A stretch of DNA of 64,000 nt from Roseiarcus sp963770275 (GTDB taxonomy: Bacteria > Pseudomonadota > Alphaproteobacteria > Rhizobiales > Beijerinckiaceae): positions 1-64,000 of the forward strand of contig CAVYPD010000016.1 of NCBI GenBank assembly GCA_963770275.1, in the 5' to 3' direction. Shown one piece after another: positions 53,985-63,554 of the stretch. The notes beneath the pieces are model-generated. The model worked only from the letters and a program-made list of their open reading frames with translations, had not been told where the DNA came from and did not search any database. The stretch's first letter is position 1. Each line of letters starts with the position of its first letter. A program made the translations under genes and the position numbers.

Positions 53985-55475
53985 TTATGCCGCAGCGTCG
54001 CCGACCATGTCATCATCGGCGATCCCGATGTCTTTCATCTTGCGGTAGAGCGTGGAGCGCCCGATGCCGAGCTTGCGCGCCATTTGCGACATCTGCCCGC
54101 GATAATGGGAGAGCGCAAAACGAATGACCTCGGTTTCGATCTCCTCCAGCGTGCGCACGTCGCCGCTGTCGCTGATCATTCTCAGCGAATGCGGATCGCG
54201 GTGGTCGTGAGCAACCTGCCGGAAACCGATGGAAGCCGCCGGATCGGCAGCGATCGGCGGCGGGGCCGGCGGAATGCGCACGTCGTAGCCCTCGACTTGC
54301 GCGGCGATCTGCGGAAACTCCGCCGTCGTCAGTTCATCGCCATCGGCCAACACGACGGCTCGAAACATGGCGTTCTCGAGCTGACGGACGTTTCCCGGCC
54401 AATCATAAGTGGTGAGCAGCGCCAGCGCGTCATTGGCGATGCCGCGAATGCGCTTGCCCTCTTCGACGCAGAAGCGGGCGAGAAAGCGCACGGCGAGATC
54501 CTGCACGTCGCAGAGCCGGGCGCGCAACGGCGGAATGGAGATCGGGAACACGTTCAGGCGATAGAAAAGATCCTCGCGGAAACGGCCGGCCTTGACGAGC
54601 TCGATCAGGTTCTTGTTGGTCGCCGACACGAGGCGGAAGTCGACCTTGACCGGGCGCCGCGAGCCGACCGGATCGATCTCGCCCTCCTGCAGCGCGCGCA
54701 ACAGCTTGACTTGAGTTTCAGGCGGCAGTTCGCCGATCTCGTCCAGGAACAGCGTCCCGCCGTTGGCCTCCACGAACTTGCCGGCATGCTTGTCGGTGGC
54801 CCCCGTGAAGGAGCCCTTCTCATGCCCGAAGAGGATGGATTCGACGAGCGTCGCGGGCAGCGCGGCGCAATTGACGATGATGAACGGCTTGCCGCGTCGG
54901 TCGGAGGCGCCCTGGATCGCGCGCGCCATCAATTCCTTGCCGACGCCGGATTCGCCTTCGATCAGGACGGGTATGTTCGACTTGGCGGCGCGCTCGGCGA
55001 GGCGGACGGTGCGCGCCATCAATTCCGCACGGGTGACGATGTCGCGGAAACTGAGTTCGCCGGCGTTGCGTCGCGTGGCCCGCCTGAGTTCGTCCTCGAG
55101 CGCGTCGACGCGCAGCGCGTTTTTGATCGACACCTGCAGACGCTCGGCGCCGACCGGCTTGACGACGAAGTCCGTCGCGCCCGCGCGCATGGCGGAGATG
55201 ACGGCCTCGATTGAGCCATGCGCCGTCTGGACGATCGCGGGGATTGCGATATCGCGCTGGCGCATCCGCGCCAGCACGCCCATGCCGTCGAGGTCGGGCA
55301 TGACGAGGTCGAGGATCAGGAGGTTGATCGGCGGCCGATCGCTCGCCTCGAGACGCGTGAGCGCGGCTTCGCCCAATTCCACAGTCTCGGCGTTGTAGCC
55401 AAATCGCCTGGCCATAGCCTCGAGCAAGCGCCGCTGAATAGGATCGTCGTCAACAATGAGTATGAGAGCGGTCAT
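53985..55475 (-). CDS. NtrC-type sigma-54 response regulator
   Basis: 496 residues from ATG 55475 (GGGGGAC upstream). A receiver domain (1-120) has Asp10 and Asp11, the phospho-acceptor Asp56 in LLILDLVMPD, and Lys in DFVVKPVGAE. The AAA+ domain (about 145-380) carries Walker A GESGVGKE, the sigma-54 contact loop GSFTGA, Walker B TLFLDEIGEL and arginine-finger region GRFREDLFYRLNVFPI. A Fis-type HTH closes it (QMSQMARKLGIGRSTLYRKM). The frame is intact. The cognate histidine kinase is not adjacent. It may activate the following L,D-transpeptidase or unlinked promoters; no -24/-12 site was located. Confidence 0.93.
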   Translation of the reverse strand: MTALILIVDDDPIQRRLLEAMARRFGYNAETVELGEAALTRLEASDRPPINLLILDLVMPDLDGMGVLARMRQRDIAIPAIVQTAHGSIEAVISAMRAGATDFVVKPVGAERLQVSIKNALRVDALEDELRRATRRNAGELSFRDIVTRAELMARTVRLAERAAKSNIPVLIEGESGVGKELMARAIQGASDRRGKPFIIVNCAALPATLVESILFGHEKGSFTGATDKHAGKFVEANGGTLFLDEIGELPPETQVKLLRALQEGEIDPVGSRRPVKVDFRLVSATNKNLIELVKAGRFREDLFYRLNVFPISIPPLRARLCDVQDLAVRFLARFCVEEGKRIRGIANDALALLTTYDWPGNVRQLENAMFRAVVLADGDELTTAEFPQIAAQVEGYDVRIPPAPPPIAADPAASIGFRQVAHDHRDPHSLRMISDSGDVRTLEEIETEVIRFALSHYRGQMSQMARKLGIGRSTLYRKMKDIGIADDDMVGDAAA

Positions 55476-55643
55476 CGTCCCCCGTGGCGGCCTTTGAGCC
55501 GCGCATGCACCACATTGTGGCATCACGGTAAATGCGATGTTAATGACGTCCCGTTCCGACCCAGCGTCTCGGCAAAAGCACCGCCTTGTGGTCGTCAAAC
55601 CCGCGTGAAGCGTTAGCAGCAGGCTAACAAAAAGGCTTGGTTA

Positions 55644-57481
55644 ATGAGCTCGAAGTTCCATTCCCCCGAAGCCGCGTTGTCGACGTCCCCTGCCCCGCCG
55701 GACCTTGGCGCGCTGCCGGAATGGCGCCTTCAGGATTTGTACGAGGGCATGGATTCAGCCAGCTTCGCCACCGATCTCGAGCGCGCGGAACGGGACGCAA
55801 AGCTCTTCGCGGAAACTTATCGCGGCAAGATCGCGGAGATTGCGGCCAAGCCGGATGCGGGCGAGACGCTGGCCGCAGCGGTCAAGGCTTACGAGTCGCT
55901 GCAAGACTTGACTGGCCGCATCATGGCCTATGCGTCCCTGCTCTACGCCTCCGACACCAGCAATCCCGCGATCGCGAAGTTTTATGGCGACGCCCAGGAG
56001 CGCGTGACTGCGCTCGCCGGCGACGTCCTGTTTTTCGAGCTCGAGCTCAATCGCCTCGACGATTCGAAGTTGAACGGCGCGATGGCGACGCCGGCGCTTG
56101 GCCATTATCGCCCTTGGCTCGAGGACATCCGCAAGGAGAAGCCGCACCAGCTTGCCGATGACCTCGAGCGATTGTTCCTCGACAAGTCGGTCAGCGCCGC
56201 CGCCGCATGGAACCGCCTGTTCGACGACACGATGGCGGCGCTGCGGTTCGATTTCGAAGGCGAGAGCCTGACGCTTGAGCCGCTGCTCGGCAAGCTCATG
56301 GATCCGGACGCGAAGATCAGGGAGACGGCGGCCAACGCGCTCGCCGCCACGCTCGGCGCCAACCTGCGTCTCTTTACGCTCATCACCAACACGCTGGCCA
56401 AGGACAAGGAGACCTCCGACCGCTGGCGCAAGTTTGCGGACGTCGCCGACTCTCGTCACCTCGCCAATCGCGTTGAGCCCGAGGTTGTCGAGGCGCTCGT
56501 CACGGCAGTCACAGACGGCTATCCGCGCCTGACCGCATCGCTATTATGCGCTGAAGGCGCGATGGTTCGGCAAGGCGCAGCTCGATCATTGGGATCGCAA
56601 CGCGCCGCTGCCGAACGCGCCGCGGCGCGTCTACAAGTGGGAGACCGCGCGCGACATGGTGCTTGGCGCCTATAGCGCGTTTTCGCCGCGCATGGGCGAT
56701 ATCGCCCGGCGTTTCTTCGATGAAGGCTGGATCGATGCGCCGGTGAGGCCTGGCAAGGCCCCAGGCGCGTTCGCGCATCCGACAACGCCGTCCGCTCATC
56801 CCTACATTCTGGTCAATTTCCTCGGCAAGGCGCGCGACGTGACGACGCTCGCGCACGAACTCGGCCACGGCGTTCATCAGGTGCTCGCCGGCGTCAACGG
56901 TCCGCTCATGGCGCCGACGCCGCTCACGCTCGCCGAAACGGCCTCGGTGTTCGGCGAAATGCTGACCTTCCGCTCGATGCTGGACACGAATACGGACCTC
57001 ACTGAGCGCAAGGCGATGCTGGCGTCGAAGGTCGAGGACATGCTCAACACGGTGGCGCGCCAGATCGCGTTCTACAAGTTCGAGCGCCTCATTCACCTCG
57101 AGCGGCGCAAGGGCGAATTGACGACTGAACAAATCAGCCAGTTTTGGATGAACACGCAGTCCGAAAGCCTCGGCCCCGCGATTGCGCTCAGACCCGGCTA
57201 TGAGACCTATTGGGCCTATATCGGGCATTTCATCCATTCGCCGTTCTACGTCTACGCCTATGCGTTCGGCGATTGCCTGGTGAATTCGCTGTACGGGGTT
57301 TACGAGCGCTCAAGCGACGGCTTCGCCGAGCGGTATCTCTCGATGCTCGCGGCCGGCGGATCGAAGTCCTATTCCGAGCTGCTCGCGCCATTCGGCCTCG
57401 ACGCGAAGGATCCGGGCTTCTGGACAGATCGGCCTTTCGGTGATCGAGCGCATGATCGACGAACTGGAGACGATGGCGTGA
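55644..57481 (+). CDS. pepF: Oligoendopeptidase F (M3 peptidase), frameshifted
   Basis: About 612 residues, with indels near 56540 and 57435. A cytoplasmic zinc peptidase that trims oligopeptides. The N-terminal domain starts ALPEWRLQDLYEGMDSASFA; the catalytic motif HELGH lies in TTLAHELGHGVHQVL, with the third ligand Glu about 25 residues later in LAETASVFGEML. C-terminal conserved parts are GYETYWAYIGHFIHSPFYVY and YAYAFGDCLVNSLY. The true C-terminus (LSVIERMIDELETMA) is recovered by repairing the second indel. Start at 55644 is supported by the family-like N-terminus. Confidence 0.9.
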
Positions 57482-57790
57482 GGGCTCGCGGCCAGTTTCA
57501 CGCAGACTGAGTTGACAACGCACCGTGTCTTCGTCGAGGCGACGCGGCCCAGACGCCGCGCACGGCTGAGGAGCGCCACCAGGAGCGCCTTTCTGCGCCG
57601 TCGATACCGAGCTTGCTTCCGGGCGACGGCCGCCCTCAGCAAGGCCTCGCGGTATATGATTTCTGGTCGAAGCGGAACGAGCAAAGAGGCTTAGCGCCCG
57701 CGGCGCGGATCTTGGTGGTAAAAATCGCAGGATTTGTCGGACTGACTTGTGAGAAGACCGTCTCGGGCACAGGATTGAGGTCTCGAGACG
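57482..57790. other. Intergenic region, nothing convincing
   Basis: About 310 bp between two plus-strand genes. Several short frames cross it, none supported. The last 80 bp before 57791 probably contain the promoter of the AraC-type gene. Confidence 0.4.
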
Positions 57791-58648
57791 ATGGCGAAGC
57801 AGCAGACACAAGCATCGTATCAGGCGCGGCTCGATCGGGTCGTCGATCACATCTACGCGCATCTCGATGACGATATGCGTCCCGAAGGGCTGGCCGAGAT
57901 CGCCTGCCTCTCGCCCTATCATTGGCATCGCATCTATGTCGCCATGCGCGGTGAGACGATCGGCGCCACAATTCGTCGGCTTAGGCTGCAGAGGGCCGCG
58001 GATCGTCTCGCGAATTCGGACCTGTCCTCAGGAACGATTGCCGAGCGCGCCGGCTACAGCGGCGTCGATGCCTTCGCGCGCGCCTTTCGCGAGGCCTATG
58101 GCCAGACTCCGGCCGACTATCGCGCGACGGGCAGTCATGCGGCGTTCAAATCCGCGACCGAAGCCGAGAACCACGCGGGATTTCCCGTCGTAATCGAGAC
58201 GCTGCCCGCGACGCGCTGCGCCAGTGTCGCGCACAAGGGCGCCTATCTGCAGATCGACCAGGCGATGGGCCGCCTGTTCACGGCGCTCGCCGCGCAGAAA
58301 ATCATGGCGCCGGATCAGGCGATGCGCGCCGTGTTCTTCGATGACCCCGATCTTGTGCCGGTCGAAGCGTTGCGCTCGCGGGCGTGCTCCCCGGTGGCGG
58401 AGGGCCTTCCTCTCGCTCCGCCGCTGGAGGAGACTGTCTTACGCGGAGGCCTCTACGCGCGATTGCGCTATCGTGGACCCTATGCGGACATGAAGGGCGC
58501 CTATCGCTGGCTGCTTGGCGTATGGCTGCCGCAATCCGGTTACGAGCCCGATGACGACCCGATGTTCGAAGCCTATCTCAACAACCCGCAGCACGTCGCG
58601 CCAGCGGACCTTGTGACCGACATCCATTTGCCGCTGAAGGCGCCATGA
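57791..58648 (+). CDS. AraC-type regulator with GyrI-like effector domain
   Basis: 285 residues. Two HTH motifs of the AraC domain come first (residues about 12-110: LAEIACLSPYHWHRIYVAMR, GTIAERAGYSGVDAFARAFR, then YGQTPADYR). The C-terminal half (about 130-285) is a GyrI-like domain (VIETLPATRCASVAHKGAYL, YARLRYRGPYADMKGAY). The same arrangement is found in Rob/SoxS-related multidrug regulators such as BmrR-like effectors. It probably activates transport or detoxification genes on binding a small molecule. The target is not evident. Confidence 0.9.
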   Translation: MAKQQTQASYQARLDRVVDHIYAHLDDDMRPEGLAEIACLSPYHWHRIYVAMRGETIGATIRRLRLQRAADRLANSDLSSGTIAERAGYSGVDAFARAFREAYGQTPADYRATGSHAAFKSATEAENHAGFPVVIETLPATRCASVAHKGAYLQIDQAMGRLFTALAAQKIMAPDQAMRAVFFDDPDLVPVEALRSRACSPVAEGLPLAPPLEETVLRGGLYARLRYRGPYADMKGAYRWLLGVWLPQSGYEPDDDPMFEAYLNNPQHVAPADLVTDIHLPLKAP

Positions 58649-58681
58649 CAGATCGGCGATCGCCTCCGATGCAGGCCAGAT

Positions 58682-59065
58682 GTGGCCGGTGCTCTCTCCG
58701 TCTTCCCGAAGCACGTTCGGAGGCGGCTTCTGGAGGTGCGGGATCTCATCTTTGAGACGGCCGCCGACATTGAAGGCGTCGGTCCGCTGACGGAAACGCT
58801 GAAGTGGGGCGAGCCCGCCTATCTGACGGAGGCCACGCGCAGCGGAAGCACCATTCGGCTGGGCTGGTTTCGGTCCTCGGAGCGCGAGTGCGCAGTGCTC
58901 TTCAACTGCCGCACAACGCTCGTCGACGATTTCCGCGAGCGGTTTCCCGGCGTGTTCACCTATGAGAAGAACCGGGCGATTCTTCTCGACGCGCGCGAAC
59001 CGCTGCCAAAGGCGCCGCTGTCAGCTTGTCTCGGAATGGCGCTCACTTATCACCGCCGGCGTTAG
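58682..59065 (+). CDS. DUF1801 protein
   Basis: 127 residues, GTG start at 58682. YdhG/DUF1801-like: FPKHVRRRLLEVRDLIFETA, VGPLTETLKWGEPAYLTEAT, STIRLGWFRSSERECAVLFN, and LVDDFRERFPGVFTYEKNRA. Small alpha/beta proteins with a hydrophobic pocket, of unknown function. The last four bases overlap the stop of the convergent gene at 59062. Confidence 0.85.
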   Translation: MAGALSVFPKHVRRRLLEVRDLIFETAADIEGVGPLTETLKWGEPAYLTEATRSGSTIRLGWFRSSERECAVLFNCRTTLVDDFRERFPGVFTYEKNRAILLDAREPLPKAPLSACLGMALTYHRRR

Positions 59066-59385
59066 CGCTTTCCTTCTTGTGTGACGCGCCGCTCGTAGTG
59101 CGTGGCCTTTTCGTCGAAGCGGGCAAGCACCGCGCGGGCGACCGCCGGCACGACCGAGACTTCCCAGTTCGGACCGGCGAAGGCCTTCACCGCGTCCCAT
59201 GAGGTGAAGCGCATCAAAGTCATGAACTCGACCTCAGCCTCGAGCGGACGGCGGAAAAGCTCCAGCCCCTCCAATCCCGTGATTGTCTTTCCCAGAATGC
59301 CAGGGAAGATCATCGAGGCGATGAGCTCCTCGTAGCGGTCGGCGTTCTCCGGCGTCGTCCAGCCGCGCCACAAGCGCAAGATCAT
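59062..59385 (-). CDS. Antibiotic-biosynthesis-monooxygenase-like (ABM fold) protein
   Basis: 107 residues, intact. MILRLWRGWTTPENADRYEE, then LEGLELFRRPLEAEVEFMTL and FTSWDAVKAFAGPNWEVSVV are typical of the dimeric ferredoxin-like ABM domain. Members include small monooxygenases and haem-degrading proteins; this one lacks features to decide. Overlaps the DUF1801 3' end by four bases (convergent). Confidence 0.82.
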   Translation of the reverse strand: MILRLWRGWTTPENADRYEELIASMIFPGILGKTITGLEGLELFRRPLEAEVEFMTLMRFTSWDAVKAFAGPNWEVSVVPAVARAVLARFDEKATHYERRVTQEGKR

Positions 59386-59507
59386 CTCATCCTCCGTGTC
59401 GCCCGCCTCGTGTCGAAGGACATCGGGCTTAGCGGACCGGCGCGCGCGGCTCTTGGGAAAAATTGCTATTTCGCCCGCACTTTCGTCCTCGCGGCTGAAA
59501 TTGATCG

Positions 59508-60953
59508 ATGCGTCGCCTATATTTCATCCTTGCGGGGCTTCTCTGCGGGAAATTTGGTTTGGATCAGGACAACGAAGCCAATCGGCTGAGCGCGCGGGCG
59601 ACTCGCTACGCGCGCCTCGGCGTCAACGCCGGCGCGTTCGCCGCGCGGGTCGGCGTCAATCGGCTGCGCGGGGGCGGGCGCGAGACGGACGCGAAGGCGC
59701 TCGCGTCCGCTTTGGGCTCGATGAAGGGCCCGCTGATGAAGGTGGCGCAGATGCTGACCACCATTCCTGACGCCGTGCCGGCTGATTTTGCCGCAGAGCT
59801 GACGAAGCTCCAGTCACAGGCGCCGCCGATGGGCGCCTCGTTCGTGCGCCGGCGCATGCAGGCCGAGCTGGGCCCGGACTGGCGCGACCGCTTCGCTGAA
59901 TTCGATTTGAAGCCCGCGGCCGCCGCGTCACTCGGTCAGGTGCACCGAGCGGTGAGCCTCGGCGGCGAGCGGCTCGCCTGCAAGCTGCAATATCCGGACA
60001 TGGCGTCTGCGGTTGAGACTGATCTCTCCAATCTCGACCTTTTGTTCTCGCTCCATCGGCGCGCCAGCGCCGCGATCGACACCCGCGAGATGGCGCGCGA
60101 GATTCGCGAGCGCGTGCGCGAAGAGCTCGACTACCAGCGCGAGGCCAAGATCGCCCGGCTCTATCGCGTGATGCTCGCCGACCGGCCGTTCGTCCGCGTG
60201 CCACGCGTTGACGAGAGCCTGTCGACGCGGCGATTGCTCTCGATGGAATGGCTCGACGGTGAGCCGCTCACCGCCTTCGAGACCGCGTCGCAGGAAGCGC
60301 GCGACGCCATCGCCGTCGGCCTGTTCGACGCGTGGTGGCGCCCGTTCCTGCGCTACGGCGTCATTCACGGCGATCCGCATCTCGGCAATTACACGGTCGC
60401 GGCGTCGCGTGAGGGCGGCGAGCGTCGGATCGATGGCGTCAATCTGTTCGACTACGGCTGCGTGCGCATTTTTCCGCCGCGGTTCGTGCACGGCGTGGTC
60501 GAGCTCTATCGCGCGCTCGAGGCGAACGACAAGGCGCGAATCGCGCACGCCTTCGCGATGTGGGGCTTTACGAGGCTCACGCCCGGCGTGACCGAGGCGA
60601 TGACCATGTGGGCGCGATTCATGTGCGGACCCATTCTCGACGATCGCGTGCGCACCGCCGCCGACGGCGTCAAGCCGTCGGAATACGGGCGACGCGAGAT
60701 CGGCCAGGTGATGCGGGCCTTGAGGGCCGAGGGCGGAGGCCTGCCAGTGCCGCGCGAATTCGTGTTTCTCGAGCGGGCGACGATCGGCCTCGGCAGCGCG
60801 TTCCTGCGCCTTGGCGCGCGGCTCAACTTTCATCGCATGTACGAGGACGCGATCGCCGACTTCGACGAGGAAGCGGTCGCGCGCCGGCAGGCCGGCGCGC
60901 TTGAGGCCGTCGGATTGCCGAATGAGACTAACGGTTTTGTCGGTTCGACCTGA
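59508..60953 (+). CDS. ABC1/AarF-family (UbiB-like) kinase
   Basis: 481 residues from ATG 59508; a TTG at 59559 (LDQDNEANRLSARATRYARL) may be the true start, as the first 17 residues are atypical. Motifs: KxGQ-like helix LMKVAQMLTTIPDAVP, the Ala-rich loop AAAASLGQVHRA, Lys in ACKLQYPDM, catalytic HGDPHLGNYT and DYG in LFDYGCVRIF. Family members act in ubiquinone-type lipid biosynthesis or mobilisation, often as ATPases. Intact and probably cytoplasmic or peripheral to the membrane. It converges on the GST gene, with adjoining ends. Confidence 0.9.
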   Translation: MRRLYFILAGLLCGKFGLDQDNEANRLSARATRYARLGVNAGAFAARVGVNRLRGGGRETDAKALASALGSMKGPLMKVAQMLTTIPDAVPADFAAELTKLQSQAPPMGASFVRRRMQAELGPDWRDRFAEFDLKPAAAASLGQVHRAVSLGGERLACKLQYPDMASAVETDLSNLDLLFSLHRRASAAIDTREMAREIRERVREELDYQREAKIARLYRVMLADRPFVRVPRVDESLSTRRLLSMEWLDGEPLTAFETASQEARDAIAVGLFDAWWRPFLRYGVIHGDPHLGNYTVAASREGGERRIDGVNLFDYGCVRIFPPRFVHGVVELYRALEANDKARIAHAFAMWGFTRLTPGVTEAMTMWARFMCGPILDDRVRTAADGVKPSEYGRREIGQVMRALRAEGGGLPVPREFVFLERATIGLGSAFLRLGARLNFHRMYEDAIADFDEEAVARRQAGALEAVGLPNETNGFVGST

Positions 60954-61571
60954 TCAGTTGCGTTTTGCCTGATCCCGCACACGGCGATAGGCGGGCCGCG
61001 CCAAGCACGCGTCCAACCATCGCGCCGCTTCCGAGCACGCCGACAGGTTGAGCCGGGCCATTCTTCCCCAGGCGAGAATACTCGCCACATTGAGGTCAGC
61101 GACGGTAAAGCTGTCGCCAGCCAAATACTCGCGACCGGTCAATCTGTCGTTAAGCACACCCAGCGGCTTTCGCAGCAACAATTCGCTGCGTTCCGCCTGC
61201 GAGGGGTCGCGAGCGAACTCGGGCAACACCGCACGATGCTCCAGTAGCCCGAGAAGCAAAGCCTCCATCTCCAAAACAGCCCAGAAGCTCCATTGCGCGG
61301 CGAGGCCCAGCTCTTTCGGCCCGGCGAGATGAACCGGTCCGTCGTATTTTTGCGCGAGGTAGATGTTGATGGCCATGGACTCCCACAACGTCACATCGCC
61401 ATCCACGAGGGTAGGAATGCGCGCATTCGGGTTGAGTCGAGCGTATTCGGCAGTCTGCAAATCGTCGGCGCGGGTGCTTTTCTCGATCAACTGATAGGGC
61501 TGGCCCGTCTCTTCGAGCATCCACAGGCATCGCGTCGCTCGAGATCGGTGATTGCCATACAGTTGAATCAT
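60954..61571 (-). CDS. Glutathione S-transferase
   Basis: 205 residues. The thioredoxin-like domain (MIQLYGNHRSRATRCLWMLE, NPNARIPTLVDGDVTLWESM with the cis-Pro and Glu-Ser) precedes a helical domain (REYLAGDSFTVADLNVASIL). The catalytic candidate is Ser in NHRSR. It differs clearly from the GST at 23904-24539. Cytosolic; substrate unknown. Its start lies 146 bp from the divergent pobA gene. Confidence 0.9.
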   Translation of the reverse strand: MIQLYGNHRSRATRCLWMLEETGQPYQLIEKSTRADDLQTAEYARLNPNARIPTLVDGDVTLWESMAINIYLAQKYDGPVHLAGPKELGLAAQWSFWAVLEMEALLLGLLEHRAVLPEFARDPSQAERSELLLRKPLGVLNDRLTGREYLAGDSFTVADLNVASILAWGRMARLNLSACSEAARWLDACLARPAYRRVRDQAKRN

Positions 61572-61717
61572 CGTTCGCCTCCCCGTCGTGTGGCGCGGTC
61601 TGACCGAGCTCCGCCGAGGGACGCTCGGAGCGCTCGACTACTCTAGTCGCGCCCAGCGAGCGCGGCTACAAGCCGCATCGGTCGGCGTCGAGTTTAATGG
61701 GCGCGGAGGGAATGAAC

Positions 61718-62896
61718 ATGGAGCGCACTCAAGTCGCGATCATCGGCGGCGGCCCGGCCGGCCTGCTCCTCTCTCATTTGCTGCACGGCCATGGAATCGA
61801 CAGCGTCGTGCTCGAGCGGCAAACGAAAGCCTATGTGCTGAAACGCATTCGCGCCGGCGTGCTTGAGCCTGGATCGGTCAGGCTTTTCCGAGAGTCAGGG
61901 CTCGACGAGAGGATGGAAAATGAAGGCCGCGTGCATGACGGCAGCTGGATCGTCTGGCAGGACCGCGAGCCGTTTCTCATTGACACCAAGGGCTACACCG
62001 GCAGGCCAATGGTCTCGTACGGACAGACCGCGATCACCGAGGAACTGTTCCGGCTTCGGGAGCGCGACGGCGCACGCATTGTTGAAGAAGCGGAGAATGT
62101 CCAGCTCCATGATCTGACCACGGCGGCGCCGAAGGTGACTTACGACAAGGGCGGCGTAGCCGAGACCCTTGAATGCGACTTCATCGCAGGCTGCGACGGG
62201 TTCCACGGCGTGTCGCGGCAGAGCATTCCGAAAACCGTGCTCAAGATCTTCGAGCGCGCCTATCCGTTCGGCTGGCTCGGCATCATGTCGGAAACGCCGC
62301 CGGTCGGGGAAGTCATCTACGCGCGTCACGAAAGGGGTTTCGCTCTCGCCTCGCTGCGCAATCCGATGCTGAGCCGCTACTACATCCAGTGCGGCCTCGA
62401 CACGCGGATCGAGGACTGGCCGGACGACAAGTTCTGGGACGAGTTGAAACGGCGGTTTCCGGACGACATCGCCGCCAAGATCGTGACCGGGCCGTCGATC
62501 GAAAAGTCGATCGCGCCGCTGCGCAGCTTCGTCGCCGAGCCGATGCGATACGGCCGGCTGTTTCTCGCTGGCGACGCGGCGCATATCGTGCCCCCGACCG
62601 GAGCGAAGGGCCTCAACCTCGCGATCTCCGACGTCTTCTATCTCCAGCGCGCGTTTGCAGCGCATTTTCTAAAGGGCGACGAGCACTATCTCGACAGCTA
62701 TTCCGACATGGCGCTGAGACGCGTCTGGGGGGCGGTGCGTTTCTCCTGGTGGTTGACCAAGCTCCTCCATGTCTTTCCCGAGGACGACACGTTCGAGAGC
62801 AGGATGAAGCTCAGCGAGTTCGACTATCACCAACGGTCGAAGCGGGCCGCTGCCGAGTTCGCCGAACAATACGCCGGACTGCCGTTCGAGAGCTGA
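61718..62896 (+). CDS. pobA: 4-Hydroxybenzoate 3-monooxygenase
   Basis: 392 residues from ATG 61718, which gives the family start MERTQVAIIGGGPAGLLLSH and has GGAGGG about eight bases upstream; ATGs at 61697 and 61712 are in frame. A class A flavoprotein turning 4-hydroxybenzoate, NADPH and O2 into protocatechuate. Motifs: GGGPAGLLLS (FAD), RAGVLEPGSV, GCDGFHGVSRQSIP (DG motif), and FLAGDAAHIVPPTGAKGLN (GD motif). Active-site residues in SRYYIQC and IAPLRSFVAEPMRYGR are conserved. The frame is intact. The protocatechuate pathway genes are not in the window, nor is an adjacent PobR. Confidence 0.94.
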   Translation: MERTQVAIIGGGPAGLLLSHLLHGHGIDSVVLERQTKAYVLKRIRAGVLEPGSVRLFRESGLDERMENEGRVHDGSWIVWQDREPFLIDTKGYTGRPMVSYGQTAITEELFRLRERDGARIVEEAENVQLHDLTTAAPKVTYDKGGVAETLECDFIAGCDGFHGVSRQSIPKTVLKIFERAYPFGWLGIMSETPPVGEVIYARHERGFALASLRNPMLSRYYIQCGLDTRIEDWPDDKFWDELKRRFPDDIAAKIVTGPSIEKSIAPLRSFVAEPMRYGRLFLAGDAAHIVPPTGAKGLNLAISDVFYLQRAFAAHFLKGDEHYLDSYSDMALRRVWGAVRFSWWLTKLLHVFPEDDTFESRMKLSEFDYHQRSKRAAAEFAEQYAGLPFES

Positions 62897-62914
62897 GCGT
62901 GGCGAGGCGCCGCA

Positions 62915-63400
62915 TCATTTCGCCGTAAGACCGATAATGAAGAGCACGGACGCCACGATCGACGCGATCAGTCGAACGTGATTCCAAAACGTCCAGTCCT
63001 GGACGTACCGCGCCCATAGGGACGCACCTTCCGCGCTCGACGGATCGACGGCTGCGAGCGCGTCGTTGAGAGGCACGTTGAAGATGAGCGTCACCCCAAG
63101 CATGCCGATGACGTAGATCACGCCGCCGGCGAGCACGGCCATCGATCCGGGCCCGCTCCAACGGAAAAGGGCGAGCCCCGCAAGGATCGCCGCTGCCAGT
63201 GTCGTGCCGAAGAACAGAGGCATGAACACCGACTTCACGATGTCGATATTGATCGCGTTCATCGCGGCGATGCCCGCGGCCGGCGCGATGCGCGCGAAAG
63301 ACGTCATGATGAAGGTGGAGAAAGCGAAATAGACGCCCGCGATCAATCCGCAACCGATCGCGGAAAACCAGAGGAGGCCAGTCATCAGGAGCTGCGCCAT
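62915..63400 (-). CDS. DUF1772 (anthrone-oxygenase-like) membrane protein
   Basis: 161 residues. Four TM segments: LLWFSAIGCGLIAGVYFAFS, VFMPLFFGTTLAAAILAGLA, MAVLAGGVIYVIGMLGVTLI, and NHVRLIASIVASVLFIIGLT. The family signature FNVPLNDALAAVD and WxxYVxDWTFWNHVR are present. DUF1772 proteins resemble fungal anthrone oxygenases; bacterial function is unclear. Divergent from a TetR gene with a palindrome in between, so probably the TetR target. Confidence 0.88.
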   Translation of the reverse strand: MAQLLMTGLLWFSAIGCGLIAGVYFAFSTFIMTSFARIAPAAGIAAMNAINIDIVKSVFMPLFFGTTLAAAILAGLALFRWSGPGSMAVLAGGVIYVIGMLGVTLIFNVPLNDALAAVDPSSAEGASLWARYVQDWTFWNHVRLIASIVASVLFIIGLTAK

Positions 63401-63488
63401 GGTTCAAACTCCATAAGCCGGAGCTCATCATGATGGCGCGAGATCCTCCGGCATAAGATCTCCGCACCTATCCAAATACGATAGTCTC

Positions 63489-63507
63489 TCGCATTTGCTG
63501 AATGCGA
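63489..63507. promoter_or_regulatory. Operator-like inverted repeat between DUF1772 and tetR
   Basis: TCGCATT-TGCTG-AATGCGA has perfect 7-bp arms. It lies in a 150-bp, lower-GC gap between divergent genes, where TetR repressors commonly bind to control both sides. Confidence 0.6.
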
Positions 63508-63554
63508 TAAACTCTCTTATTAGACGCGTCAAGAGGTTTTGCGAGCTGTTGATC

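Noticed and set aside
53910..55214. 434-residue plus-strand frame opposite the sigma-54 regulator
   Set aside because: Antisense to a gene with complete receiver, AAA+ and Fis motifs.
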